Assembly: GCA_016714165.1 (NCBI GenBank)
Contig: JADJNU010000008.1
Location: 1 to 17,941, forward strand
From: Bdellovibrionales bacterium
GTDB lineage: Bacteria; Bdellovibrionota; Bdellovibrionia; Bdellovibrionales; UBA1609
Reading direction: 5' to 3'
DNA: 17,941 nucleotides
In this document: one piece after another, positions 9,611 to 17,941 of the stretch
Numbering within the stretch: the first letter of the stretch is position 1
How the letters are laid out: every line of letters begins with the position of its first letter
Program-made: the position numbers and the translations under genes
The notes under the pieces: generated by a model
What the model saw: only the letters and a program-made list of their open reading frames with translations
Databases searched by the model: none
What the model was told of the DNA's origin: nothing

Positions 9611-10896
9611 TTAGATGTTGTACTGTCTGAGAGTTGCCATTGCGGCCTTGAATCCAATTTTCACAATTTTGGATAGGATTTTGGGATTCAAACTGAAATG
9701 ATCAAAAAAGAACATTTCGTAGTCGTGGGGACTAGGGTGAATATAAATATAGTCCACATTTGGTCTGTAGTTTGTGCGAGAAACCAAAATTTCCATTAAT
9801 TTTTCGCGGTGTTCAGGGGGTATGTTGGCTTGTTTTAGATACCCATTTACAGCATTTATTAAGCCACGGATTTCCTGTTGGTGTTCAATATGCTTAGCAA
9901 TTTTCTGTTGGACCACCTGATAGAGAGCTTGGTTAGCAATAATTGGCATTCCGTACTCGTGAAGAGAACCAATCTCTTCATTGAAATGGTAGGTTGGATT
10001 GAATAGGAAGAAATAACAAGGTCTGATCCATGATCAGCTGCAACATGAGTGCTCAGGGTGTCCCGAATTTCTCCGTCAAAGAAGTAGATTTCCTTACCTT
10101 CTGAATTAGTAATCCTGCACGGGCAAAAAAGGAGGGAGGCTGGCGGAGGCAGCGACGGCCTCACTAATATTGGAGTAAGAAGCGTACTTAATTGTCTTCT
10201 CTTTAACGGTCTTGTCATAGGCCCCAAACACAACCTTTCTTGAATGATTGAGTTGGGTGGCAATAATGAAGAGCTTCGGACGAAGCGAATGGAAATCATT
10301 GGAGAGCAAAACATCTTCCCGAAGATATTTCTCTATGTTGCCGGTCGTAAAAATCCCATTAACTTTAACACCTCTTTTGAGTAAAACTTCAATACCACCT
10401 GAAATAACAGGCTTTTTCGAAACAAGCTTGGGAGGATACGAGTGGCTCGCGGAGTTTTGATATTCAAAGCAAAAATATCGCGGTAGGTGAGAGGTCTTAA
10501 ATATGAGCCAGTACTTTTGGCCTTCCAGATCGCTGAAGTTAGTCCGGCGCCTTGAGTAAAGGCATGGATGATCGCATCAACATCATAGCCAGCTGCTAAC
10601 AGGGTACTGATCACCGATCCCGCACTAGATCCTACATAAGTTTGGAATCTAAGAGGAACAGATGGGTCAGGTTGATTCTTAGTCTCTTCCGAATTACGAA
10701 ATCCACCCTCAAAGCTAAAGCCCTTCTCTTGCAATGCTAGACATACACCAATATGAAAGGCGGCGGCTTTGATCCCGCCTCCACTCAGTACCAATGAAGG
10801 ATGCTTTTTTTCACTTAGGCGCATGAGGCTGATCTTATTAAATTTTTTTAACAAAGGAAATGAATTCTCAGCTTGATGGGAAGTTGGCCCGACCAA
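9611..10896 (-). CDS. Patatin-like phospholipase
   Basis: Patatin-family proteins hydrolyse acyl esters of lipids with a Ser-Asp dyad. The N-terminal piece reads HPSLVLSGGGIKAAAFHIG, the glycine-rich oxyanion loop, followed by the nucleophile elbow GSSAGS (G-x-S-x-G). After an indel near 10450 the sequence continues KPVISGGIEVLLKRGVKVNG. It then reads PKLFIIATQLNHSRKVVFGA and ISEAVAASASLPPF, typical of the family. After another frame change near 10130 comes EIYFFDGEIRD, the dyad Asp in a D-G motif with Glu where Gly or Ala is usual. The C-terminus from about 9950 to 9613 is FMEILV-type helical sequence ending TLRQYNI. The start is uncertain: TTG at 10896 opens the longest frame, while ATG at 10822-10824 begins MRLSEKKHPS just before the domain. 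No signal peptide is evident. Substrate and cell location are unknown. Confidence 0.88.
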
Positions 10897-11025
10897 GCCC
10901 CCTTGAGTGAGCCATCTTGAATAAGAGTAAGTGAGAGAGTTGGATACTCATCTTGATCATATCCAGAGGGTAGTCATCAAAAGTGAGCAATTTCTAACAA
11001 TTTTGGATAGTCTGAATAGTCACTG
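10897..11025. other. Divergent intergenic region between the patatin gene and a small plus-strand gene pair
   Basis: The frame of the patatin gene stays open to about 10948 without an ATG, so part of this stretch could code for its N-terminus. A phrase similar to TTTTGGATAGTC (about 11000) recurs as TTTTGAATAGTC near 11120. I see no convincing promoter hexamers, although starts for both directions are expected here. Confidence 0.3.
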
Positions 11026-11290
11026 ATGATATGGAACACACTAAAACCCCGAACGGACAAAGGGCCAGACATTGAGCTGAGTATTCAAACAAGGTGTCAA
11101 TACAACAAAATTATGATAATTTTGAATAGTCAAAAGGGGGTGTCCTTTGATCGGGCCCGAATGGATCAGTTTAAACGACTACTCAAGCAAATACAAAGTC
11201 AGCGTCTCAACTCTGAGGCGGAGAATAAAAGAAGATGCCGCAGAGTATAATTTGGAAAATGGAAAATATTGGCTGAAGGACACTCCTTAA
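11026..11290 (+). CDS. Small unrecognised protein, first of a two-gene unit
   Basis: I do not recognise the family. The direct frame from the ATG at 11026 runs to 11250. Removing one A from the AAAA run near 11228 lets it continue as NKEDAAEYNLENGKYWLKDT and stop at TAA 11288-11290. This is preferred because the stop then overlaps the next ATG as TAATG. The product would be about 88 residues and polar, with a basic helical middle (RMDQFKRLLKQIQSQRL) and an acidic C-terminal part. There is no signal peptide or membrane segment. The start is uncertain: no good ribosome site precedes 11026, and ATG 11031 is an alternative in another frame. It is divergent from the patatin gene. Confidence 0.45.
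11276..11288 (+). promoter_or_regulatory. Ribosome site of the second small gene inside a short hairpin
   Basis: AAGGA (11276-11280) lies 9 bases before the ATG at 11290 and would be its Shine-Dalgarno sequence. It is followed by CAC and TCCTT (11284-11288), a perfect complement. The 5-bp stem would hide the site unless ribosomes finishing the upstream gene open it, which suggests translational coupling. The 3-base loop and short stem make this weak. Confidence 0.3.
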
Positions 11291-11668
11291 TGATGCACCA
11301 ATTTCATGCCAGGGTGATTTCCAGCGCTCCCCCCATCTGTCAGTAGAGATCCAATCGGGCCGGAGCCAATATCAGAGATAAAGGGCCGCCCCTTGATTCA
11401 GGATCTGCCACTGAATCAAGGGGTAGAGTCTGACCAAATAGCCCTTACTGTGCATTCTGTCCTTCAGGAAATAAAAAAGGCCTACGCCGTCATCCTTCAG
11501 GAGAAGGAAGAGCAAATTATTCTGCTCAAAGAGGAGGTCACTGATCTGAAAACCTTGGTTCGGGTCCTTGAGGAAAATAACGCGACTCTCTCCTTAAAGA
11601 CTGAGAAAAGTAAAAAGACCGAAAATTCAGAGGCACTCGTTGATTGGGCCTTCTCGCTCGATAAATAA
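11290..11668 (+). CDS. Small coiled-coil protein, unrecognised, second of a two-gene unit
   Basis: The frame from the ATG pair at 11290/11293 reads MMHQFHARVISSAP and, after removing one C from the C6 run at 11329-11334, continues SVSRDPIGPEPISEIKGRPL. It then joins the long open frame that ends WAFSLDK at 11668. The product would be about 125 residues: a Pro-rich N-terminal third and then a long amphipathic helix (EIKKAYAVILQEKEEQIILL and DLKTLVRVLEENNATLSLKT) with heptad-like leucines, a likely coiled coil. Without the correction, a TTG at 11393 would be the start, but that codon lies inside an inverted repeat and has no ribosome site. There is no signal peptide. The function is unknown. 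Confidence 0.55.
11389..11423. repeat. Perfect 13-bp inverted repeat, 9-base loop
   Basis: CCCCTTGATTCAG (11389-11401), then GATCTGCCA, then CTGAATCAAGGGG (11411-11423). The arms are perfectly complementary with 4 G-C pairs at the base of the stem. No T tract follows, so a simple intrinsic terminator is unlikely. It falls inside the second small gene, coding RPLIQDLPLNQGV. It could be an RNA hairpin, a protein-binding site or a small repetitive element. Confidence 0.85.
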
Positions 11669-11695
11669 GCACAGAACTATCACACAAAAAGTGAA

Positions 11696-13189
11696 TTAGA
11701 ATTGAGGATGTTGGGCCTGTGCCGGCAACATTTTGTCCCAATCCGCCAGGACAAAATCGCCTCTATTCGTCACAACAACCAATCTCCTTGAATTCTGATT
11801 GACCCTCACTCCATACAATTCGCCTTCCATGCCCGGGACGAGAGTGCGATACGCGAGCTGGGGACTATCAATATCAGTCGCATCATAGACATCAACATAG
11901 TAGCTCGAAGACACCGCCACGAAGTAATCTTTGCCGTCAATATGAGCATATGCCGTGGAGCGATACCCGCTTGGGTTGTCGATTCGCTTGGTTACACGCA
12001 AATCAGGAGAGGGGAGAGCGGAATACTTAAAAAAGCCTGAGACCCAACCGCCGAAGAATACTTTTGATTGGTCAGGAGAAATGGCAGCGGACCAGAGCCC
12101 ACTGCTGCCGCCATTGTCCATTGGATAGGTACTTAATAAGAGTCCAGTTGAAAAATCATGAGAGAGAATTGGAGCCGCGTTGTCCCAGCCGCCACTCAAC
12201 ACAAAGTTCCCATCTACGACCACCCCGCCATTTCGAGATCCAGCCAAACCTGTATTCCATGTTGAAACCAAACTTGCAGCGCCCTCATTGAATTTTCAGT
12301 TTTGCAACTCCACCTGTCCTGACAATGGATATATCTGTGTCATTAAGTCCATTTGCTTCATTTATGCCAGCGACGATACGAGCTGATGTAACGGCTAAAT
12401 CAATAACTCTTGTAAAATTCAATACAGATGGATTTGTTCCCAAGTTCCAGACCTCAGCGCGATTACCTGCATTGCTTGTCACGATCAATCGCCTATTGGA
12501 CGCAAATAGTTTTACACCCAAACAGGTATTTCCGGTCGAAGAGGGAGTGGTGGCAGACCCGATAGTTTTCACGACGACTGGAGCCAAAATGTTCGCAAAG
12601 TCCACAACCTGAAAGCAGGTGCCTGTAAAACGTGAGCCCAAATACGCGTAGTTAAGATCCCAATCAACATCAATATCAACATATGAATTAGTTGAATTGG
12701 ATACCAGTTTTGTTGAACTAAGAACAAAATCGTCATCAGTCACTGAAAGTGCAATCACAACTGATCCAATATCCAAGCGAGGCGTAGATGGATTTGAGAA
12801 ATGGAGGGAGAACTGACGAGTTCCCTTCTGTAGGGCATCATTGGAGCCTTGTATGCTAAAGTACCCTGAAAGTTGATTTGCGGAAAGACAATTGTGCCTG
12901 AAGATGTCGGGAACTCAAGAGTTGCGGCCGTTCCATTTACATCTAATATGGACCATTCAAGTGAAGCCTCCGCAGCAAGAGGCGAAGATAAAATTAAAAC
13001 GAAATTTGTATTTGACCCCTCTGCGATAGTGACTGAAGAGCTCCCACCCTCTAAGCTAACAGAAATCTTATTTGAATCCGACCCGATAATTCCCTGTATC
13101 GTGTTGTTAACTTTGCAACCAAAGAGCTTGAGAAACAGCACAGCAAGCAACAACATTGCCGTAGATCGGTAGCTTCGTCTCGATTTCAT
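11696..13189 (-). CDS. Lipoprotein with Calx-beta-like domain and beta-propeller-like repeats
   Basis: The ATG at 13187-13189 follows AGGGGG with a spacing of about 9. The N-terminus RRSYRSTAMLLLAVLFLKLF ends in a lipobox, LFGC, at about residue 25, so a lipid-anchored envelope protein is expected. Residues of about 40-140 read ISVSLEGGSSSVTIAEGSN through to VVIALSVTDDD, resembling a Calx-beta fold that ends in acidic, calcium-binding-like residues. The rest has repeated beta-strand units such as YVDIDVDWDLNYAYLGSRFT followed by FQVVDFANILAPVVV, like LVIVD-type propeller blades. Two frameshifts are inferred. Near 12855 the frame returns as GSNDALQKGTRQFSLHF. Near 12283 it becomes EGAASLVSTWNTGLAGS. 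Total is about 497 residues. Ligand and role are unknown; secretion and surface display are inference. Confidence 0.8.
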
Positions 13190-13224
13190 CAGATCATCCC
13201 CCTACGTACCGCAGACTTCCCAAG

Positions 13225-13252
13225 ACTATATGATAACATGATCTTCGACCAA
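13225..13252 (-). promoter_or_regulatory. Candidate promoter of the lipoprotein gene
   Basis: On the minus strand TTGGTC (13252-13247) is followed by 16 bases and TATAGT (13230-13225). The -10 is a five-of-six match; the -35 is poorer. Transcription would begin near 13218, about 30 bases before the ATG at 13189. It overlaps the stop codon of the small frame at 13226-13459. Confidence 0.4.
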
Positions 13253-13459
13253 TTGCCCTGAGCTTAAGGGAGAATTAGGCCTGATCAGCGTGAATCGATC
13301 TGTGGTGGAATTTATCGTTTTAGACCATTCATAATGAAACGAGGGCTCGGGCTTGGATCTAAAAAGCCAAGCCAATTCAATCGGCCATTGCGGAGTAGGA
13401 TTTCCGAGCAACTTGATAAAGACCTTTCTCTGCGGATCAGGCAGCGGAAGGGTTTGCAC
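13226..13459 (-). CDS. Possible small protein downstream of lon, uncertain
   Basis: A 77-codon frame opens with GTG inside the last 23 bases of lon and runs to TAG at 13226-13228. It encodes residues such as WPIELAWLFRSKPEPSFHYE and RFTLIRPNSPLSSGQL. I do not recognise it. There is no clear ribosome site, but overlap with lon could give coupled translation. It may also be a fragment of a longer frameshifted gene or non-coding. It fills the otherwise empty stretch between lon and the lipoprotein gene. Confidence 0.25.
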   Translation of the reverse strand: MQTLPLPDPQRKVFIKLLGNPTPQWPIELAWLFRSKPEPSFHYEWSKTINSTTDRFTLIRPNSPLSSGQLVEDHVII

Positions 13460-15828
13460 CTAATTTCTGCTTTTTCGTGCTCTTTATGATGTCCTTCTTT
13501 TTCTTTGGCCTTTTATCAAAAGCTAAAGCAAAGACTTCATCCAGATTTTCTACGAAAATGAAATTCATTTTCTCTCTAAACTCTGAGGGAATATCTGACA
13601 AATCCTTTTTGTTTGCTAATGGCAAAATGACCTTGGTGATTCCGTGACTCAAAGCTGCGAGTGCCTTCTCTTTGATTCCGCCGACTGGCAAAACTCGGCC
13701 CGATAGAGTTATTTCACCAGTCAGTGCAATGTCGCTTCGTACGGGTGTCTCAGTCATTAAGCTAGTCAAGCAAGTAGCCACCGTACCTCCTGCCGAAGGG
13801 CCGTCTTTGGGGATTGCGCCGGCCGGAAGGTGAACATGAGCATCGTTCTTGTCAAACCAGTCTTCGTCAATTCCCAATTCAGCTGAATGAGATTTTGCAT
13901 ATGACATAGCTGCAGAAGCAGATTCCTTCATTACGTCTCCGAGCTGACCCGTTAGGACAAGTGCGCCTTTTCCCTTCATTTTAAGAGCTTCAACATAAAG
14001 GATCTCACCCCCCGCTTGGGTCCAAGCGCGAGTCCCTGCATATTCCGATTTGATGCTCCTTCATCTTTCATCTCTGATAAATCTGGGCGGACCAAGAAGG
14101 TCTGAGACTCTCTCCGCGTCAACAATAACCTTGTCCTTATGGCCAGTCACAACAAGCTTAGCGACTTTTCGGCAAATTGAACCAATCTCTCTCTCCAGAT
14201 TTCGCAGCCCTGCCTCACGTGTATAATGCGAAATAAGATATTTGATCCCATCATCAAGAAACTCGAGGTCATTTTGGTGATTCCATTTTGTTCTATTTGG
14301 CGATCAACAAGATGTTTTTTTGCGATAAGTACCTTGTCATTTTCAGTGTATCCAGAGATGTGAATGATTTCCATTCGATCCCGGAGAGCTGGAGGTACGT
14401 TCTCTAAAACGTTAGCTGTAGCAATAAAGAGAACGTTACTCAAATCGAAGTCAACGTTCAGATAATTGTCTCGAAAAGAGGCGTTCTGTTCGGGGTCAAG
14501 AACTTCCAACATTGCGGAGCTCGGGTCGCCTCGAAAATCTGACCCCAGTTTATCGATTTCATCGAGAACGATAACTGGATTGTTTGTCTTTACCTGTTTG
14601 AGTGCTTGCACAATTTTTCCTGGCATTGCACCCACATAAGTGCGTCGATGTCCGCGAATCTCAGCCTCGTCTTTAACTCCTCCAAGAGACAAACGGAAAT
14701 ACTCTCTGCCCATAGATCTCGCGATAGATTTACCTAGAGAGGTCTTGCCAACCCCAGGGGGCCAGCAAAGCAAAGGATAGGTCCCTTTAGATCTTTAACT
14801 TTGAGCTTTCTAACAGAAAGAAATTCAAGAATTCGATCCTTAACTTTATGTAGGTCATAGTGGTCATCGTTGAGAATTTTTTGAGCTCTCTCAATGTCCA
14901 AATTATCCACAGTCGCTTTATTCCAGGGCAAGTCCACCATCCAGTCGAGGTAAGTTCTCACCATCGAGGCTTCGCTCGCGTCTGGATGCATGCGTTCCAG
15001 TCGACCAAGCTGTTTCAGGGCCTCATTCAGAACTTCCTCCGGCATTCCCGCATTTCCAACTCTTTCTCTGAGTTCGTCGATCTCTTCAGTTTTTGAATCG
15101 GTATCGCCAAGTTCATTCTTGATCGCTCTCATCTGTTCGCGCAAAAAGTACTCGCGCTGACTTTTCGACATCTCATCCTTAGCTGTATTACGAATGCGAG
15201 CTTGCATTTGTAGGACCTCTAATTCACTCGCCAAAATTTCATTCACAAGTTTCAAACGTACCTTCGGGTCGCCTGTTTCAAGAACGCTCTGCGCGTCTGA
15301 GACTTTGAGACCTAAATTTGAAGCAATGAGATCAGCTAAGCGACCCGGATCAGTGACGTCGTCCAACACCAATAGAATGTCGGGCGAAAGCATTCTGCCC
15401 AGGGCTATGATCTTTTCAAGATGCTCCTTTGAATTGCGAATCATGGCCTCATATTCAATCGCTGCACCAGCCTGTTGTGGATCGTCGATCTTCTCGACCT
15501 CAACTTCAAAACTAGGCTTTATTCGTCCCTTGGACACGCCCTGTATCAGGATCTTAACACGGCCGTCCGATAGTTTTCGCATTCTCATGATCATAGCAAT
15601 AGTGCCCACTCGATAAATTGTATTTTCGGTGGGGTTCTCTTCTGTTATTTCCTTTTGGGAGGCCAAAAAGATAAGACGGTTTTTAGCTAGAGACTCTTCT
15701 ACCGCCCTTATAGAGGACTCTCTTCCAACATACAGTGGGAGAATAATGTATGGGAAAACGACAATGTCACGCACAGGTAACATTGGCAGGGTTTTTGGTA
15801 TGTCGATGACCTTATCGTCAAAATTCAT
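13437..15828 (-). CDS. lon: ATP-dependent protease Lon
   Basis: Lon is a cytoplasmic AAA+ serine protease that degrades misfolded and regulatory proteins. The ATG at 15826-15828, four bases after GGAGG, reads MNFDDKVIDIPKTLPMLPVR and starts the N-terminal substrate domain. The Walker A motif, PPGVGKTSLGKSIARSMG, lies near 14750, with a missing base splitting it from GPILCFAG. Next come GGVKDEAEIRGHRRTYVGAM and Walker B, VIVLDEIDKL. A shift near 14270 gives ISHYTREAGLRNLEREIGSI. More indels between 14000 and 14100 precede GGEILYVEALKMKGKGALVL. The protease domain has the catalytic Ser in KDGPSAGGT and Lys in GGIKEKALAAL. The tail KRPKKKKDIIKSTKKQK is strongly basic. About 797 codons, normal for LonA. 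The start at 15855 (MISANCGGY) is less likely. Confidence 0.97.
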
Positions 15829-16116
15829 ATAGCCTCCGCAATTGGCGGAAATCAATAAATCTCCCTCTCTCTTCTCGGAGCGATAGAGGATCCCTTTAAT
15901 GGCAAAAGGGGAGAAATGGTCCGGAAATGAAGAATTTTAACAGATCGCCTCAGCCCTTTTGCGGGCGGAAATTAGATCGATGATACCTTTGTACAGGTGC
16001 TTTGAAATGTTGTCATTTTTTACCCATAAAAATACTCTAATTCAAATAAAAAATTTTGGACTTAGGTCGCAAAAAGTCCATTTCGAGAAGCCGCAAACAG
16101 CCTCCTAACAAACGGA
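15829..16116 (-). other. Intergenic region upstream of lon
   Basis: 288 bases separate lon from the stop of the TPR/binding-protein gene. It holds the terminator described separately and should hold the lon promoter. I could not find convincing hexamers; AT-rich stretches around 16020-16060 (minus strand TTGAAT, 17 bases, TAAAAA) are a weak candidate. A short inverted repeat, CCCTTT / AAAGGG, with a 7-base loop, lies near 15892-15910, in what would be the lon leader. No coding frame is convincing. Confidence 0.3.
16044..16080 (-). terminator. Intrinsic terminator after the TPR/binding-protein gene
   Basis: On the minus strand TGGACTT (16080-16074) pairs perfectly with AAGTCCA (16063-16057) around a 10-base loop and is followed by AAATTTTTTTATTT. 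It starts 37 bases beyond the TAG at 16117-16119. The stem is short and only moderately GC-rich, so efficiency is uncertain. It would insulate lon from the upstream gene. Confidence 0.5.
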
Positions 16117-17941
16117 CTACTTTGTTCGCTTTTCTGACTGAGTGGGCGTGGCACTTCTCCACCCATTGATAACTCCCTTGTCAATGAAGAGAGGAAAGGT
16201 CGGGCGTTCAACTTCTCGGGATTTATTTGTGTAGAGCGTCCCCAGAACTCCCTTGAAGGCCTTCAATTGTCCCAAATGTTCCGTAAGCCCAATACGGGTG
16301 CGTTCACCGTCTTCAATAAGCTCTCTAAGAACTAGACCTGCATCATAACCCTGAACTTCAAATAGTCCGGGCTCATCGTGTGAAATGTCGAAACGAACTC
16401 CCGAAAAAATGAGATTCTCTAAAATGTGGATCGTGCGTCAGAGGCCATCGAAAAAAATCGCCCCCTCAGCGAATTTCTCACCCTTTTCAGCCAGTTCAGG
16501 TGTATTCCAAAGATTGGTTCCAAGCAATTTTATCCCCTTTACTTCCTGATACGCGAGCATTGGGGCAATCTGACTGACGGATCGAACTCCGTCTGGAATA
16601 AACAAGGCCTCGAAATCAATCAAAGGTTGCAGAACCTCTTCAGGAGGAGAGATGCGTCCACCAACAGAACCAATCTTTTTATGCCACTCTTTTAATCTGT
16701 GCTTATATTCTTCTAAACGATCCTCAATATAAAGGTCCCCACGAGGCGCTGTATGGGTGCGCTAAAGTCTGTTTGATTTGGTTCGTAAGTCTGGGCACCC
16801 GAAATGGTCCCGCCCCTCGCTAAGACTTCGTCCCAGAATAAATTAGCATATTCGACACCGTAAGCGTCATTCGGATACATTATCGCAAAACGGGTTATTC
16901 CCAAATCATTCATCGCAACATTCACTAACTGGCGAACTTGCATCTCGCCAGTGAGCGTTTCGAACACGGTAGGTCCAATCTCTGTGATCCCAGACTTTGA
17001 AGAGAGAGCAATGCTTGGAACACCCAGCTCATCAGATTTTGAGGCCACGGCGACGGCTGTTTTGCTGAGAAGGCTTCCAATCAATGCGATGACATGGTCT
17101 TCCGTCACGAGTCGTTCGACAGATCTTCTCGCGATATCAGGATTGCCTTCACTATCGAGGACAGCCAACTTAATCTTTGAAGGATTGGATCCATAAGTTC
17201 CCAGACCGACTGTAATGCCCCTTAATGTTTTATAAGCGTAGGGGTAGAGGCCTTGCCCGAAAGGGGTAAGACGGCCCTTACCGTGAAGGGATCAACTTTT
17301 ACGTCGGGCCTCAATTTTGTTTGAGAAGATTGAGGCCTTTTCTGGAAAATATCGCTTTCTGGAGCAGGTTCCACCGCCTCGACGAGGAAAATCTAGGATC
17401 TTGAAAATCCCTTTGCTCAAAAGAGCAATTACCGATTCTCAAATACAGCAATATCCGACGACGAAGCTAAAATTCTTGTCCCCGGCGACAATTTCCAAAT
17501 CAGGATCACTCCAAATGAGATTCCACAAAATCCAAGGCCCGATTTCTGTGTACTTCTCTCATCTTGAGATCGGTATCGTTTTCAGCGAGAAAGATCAATG
17601 TTCTCAAGGCATCGATTCGATCCCCAACTTCGCTCAATACCTGAAACCTCAATCGGTAGATGTCCAGGCGAGCAGAATCCGAAAGCCCCTGCACAGCCAG
17701 ACATTTATTGGTTAGGCTAAGTACTTCATCATACCTGCCAAGTTTTGCTAAGGCACGGCCCCCAATAGAGCATCTGTTTCCGCGGGCTAAATTAATACCG
17801 TGACTGTTGACGACAGAAATATAGGATTCATAGGCGCTCCGATAGTCACGACGATCCATGTAGATCTGCCCCATAAGAATATAGGCGTCGTCAGCCAGGT
17901 CAGATTCGGGGTGCTTTTGAACGATTCCCTTGAGTTTGGTT
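16117..17941 (-). CDS. TPR-repeat plus periplasmic-binding domain protein (LpoA/LppC-like or Leu-binding-like), N-terminus cut by window
   Basis: The N-terminal part (17941 to about 17350) has tetratricopeptide-like helices: MGQIYMDRRDYRSAYESYI, RALAKLGRYDEVLSLTNKCL and, after shifts, FRIGNCSFEQRDFQDARFSL. A linker rich in charged residues leads to VDPFTVRAVLPLSG, the first strand of type I periplasmic-binding folds. KIKLAVLDSEGNPDIARRSV, IGSLLSKTAVAVA, FAIMYPNDAYGVEYANLFWD and IKLLGTNLWNTPELAEKG follow. The C-terminus is EVQGYDAGLVLRELIEDGER and ends SEKRTK at 16117. Frameshifts are inferred near 17510, 17440, 17395, 17325, 17240, 16735 and around 16430. This order, TPR then Peripla_BP, is that of LpoA-type activators of peptidoglycan synthases. 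A transport receptor is the alternative; no permease is adjacent. Export signals would lie outside the window. Confidence 0.85.

Noticed and set aside
15194..15616. 140-codon plus-strand frame
   Set aside because: It is antisense to the lon N-terminal domain and rich in Ser, Arg and Cys as expected of a shadow frame.
17238..17293. Inverted repeat GGTAAG / CTTACC near 17270 as a regulatory hairpin
   Set aside because: Arms of only 6 bp inside the first strand of the periplasmic-binding domain are plausible by chance.
17317..17715. 132-codon plus-strand frame
   Set aside because: It is antisense to the TPR region of the binding-protein gene, whose minus-strand frames are clearly coding.

Overview
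The window looks like chromosomal DNA of a Gram-negative bacterium. It carries a respiratory complex I operon, an outer-membrane-type lipoprotein, Lon, Mfd and a TPR plus periplasmic-binding protein. The gene families and the style of the TPR/binding-protein fusion would fit a Bdellovibrionota- or deltaproteobacterium-like lineage, but that placement is inference and no rRNA or tRNA is present to anchor it. Almost every gene is broken into several reading-frame pieces. The breaks fall mostly in or next to short homopolymer runs (for example C5/C6, G4/G5, A3/A4, T6/T7), and the protein resumes in another frame with family-typical sequence. The simplest reading is uncorrected insertion/deletion errors in a draft long-read or metagenome assembly, not decay. 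I therefore annotate whole genes across the frameshifts.

Layout. 1-1788 (minus): N-terminal and middle part of mfd, running off the left edge. 1789-1993: divergent intergenic region with a good sigma70-type promoter (1919-1947) for the next operon. 1994-about 9401 (plus): a tightly packed operon nuoA-nuoH-nuoJ-nuoK-nuoL-nuoM-nuoN. These are all seven membrane subunits of NADH:quinone oxidoreductase, and none of the seven hydrophilic subunit functions is present. 9402-9610: no assignable gene, apart from a short signal-peptide-like reading frame. 9611-10896 (minus): patatin-like phospholipase. 11026-11668 (plus): two small unrecognised genes overlapping as TAATG, the second a coiled-coil protein containing a perfect 13-bp inverted repeat. 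11696-13189 (minus): a lipoprotein with a Calx-beta-like domain followed by beta-propeller-like repeats. 13437-15828 (minus): lon. 16117-17941 (minus): TPR plus periplasmic-binding domain protein, resembling a penicillin-binding-protein activator or amino-acid-binding protein, running off the right edge with a probable terminator after it.

How the genes fit together. The nuo block would build the proton-pumping arm of complex I in the inner membrane. It needs a hydrophilic arm (B, C, D, E, F, G, I) from another locus to oxidise NADH. Mfd and Lon are housekeeping repair and proteolysis genes that are neighbours without an evident shared pathway. The patatin, the propeller lipoprotein and the TPR/binding protein are likely surface, envelope or lipid functions. 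I see no CRISPR array, transposase, phage module or obvious defence system. The least explained part is the small two-gene unit at 11026-11668.
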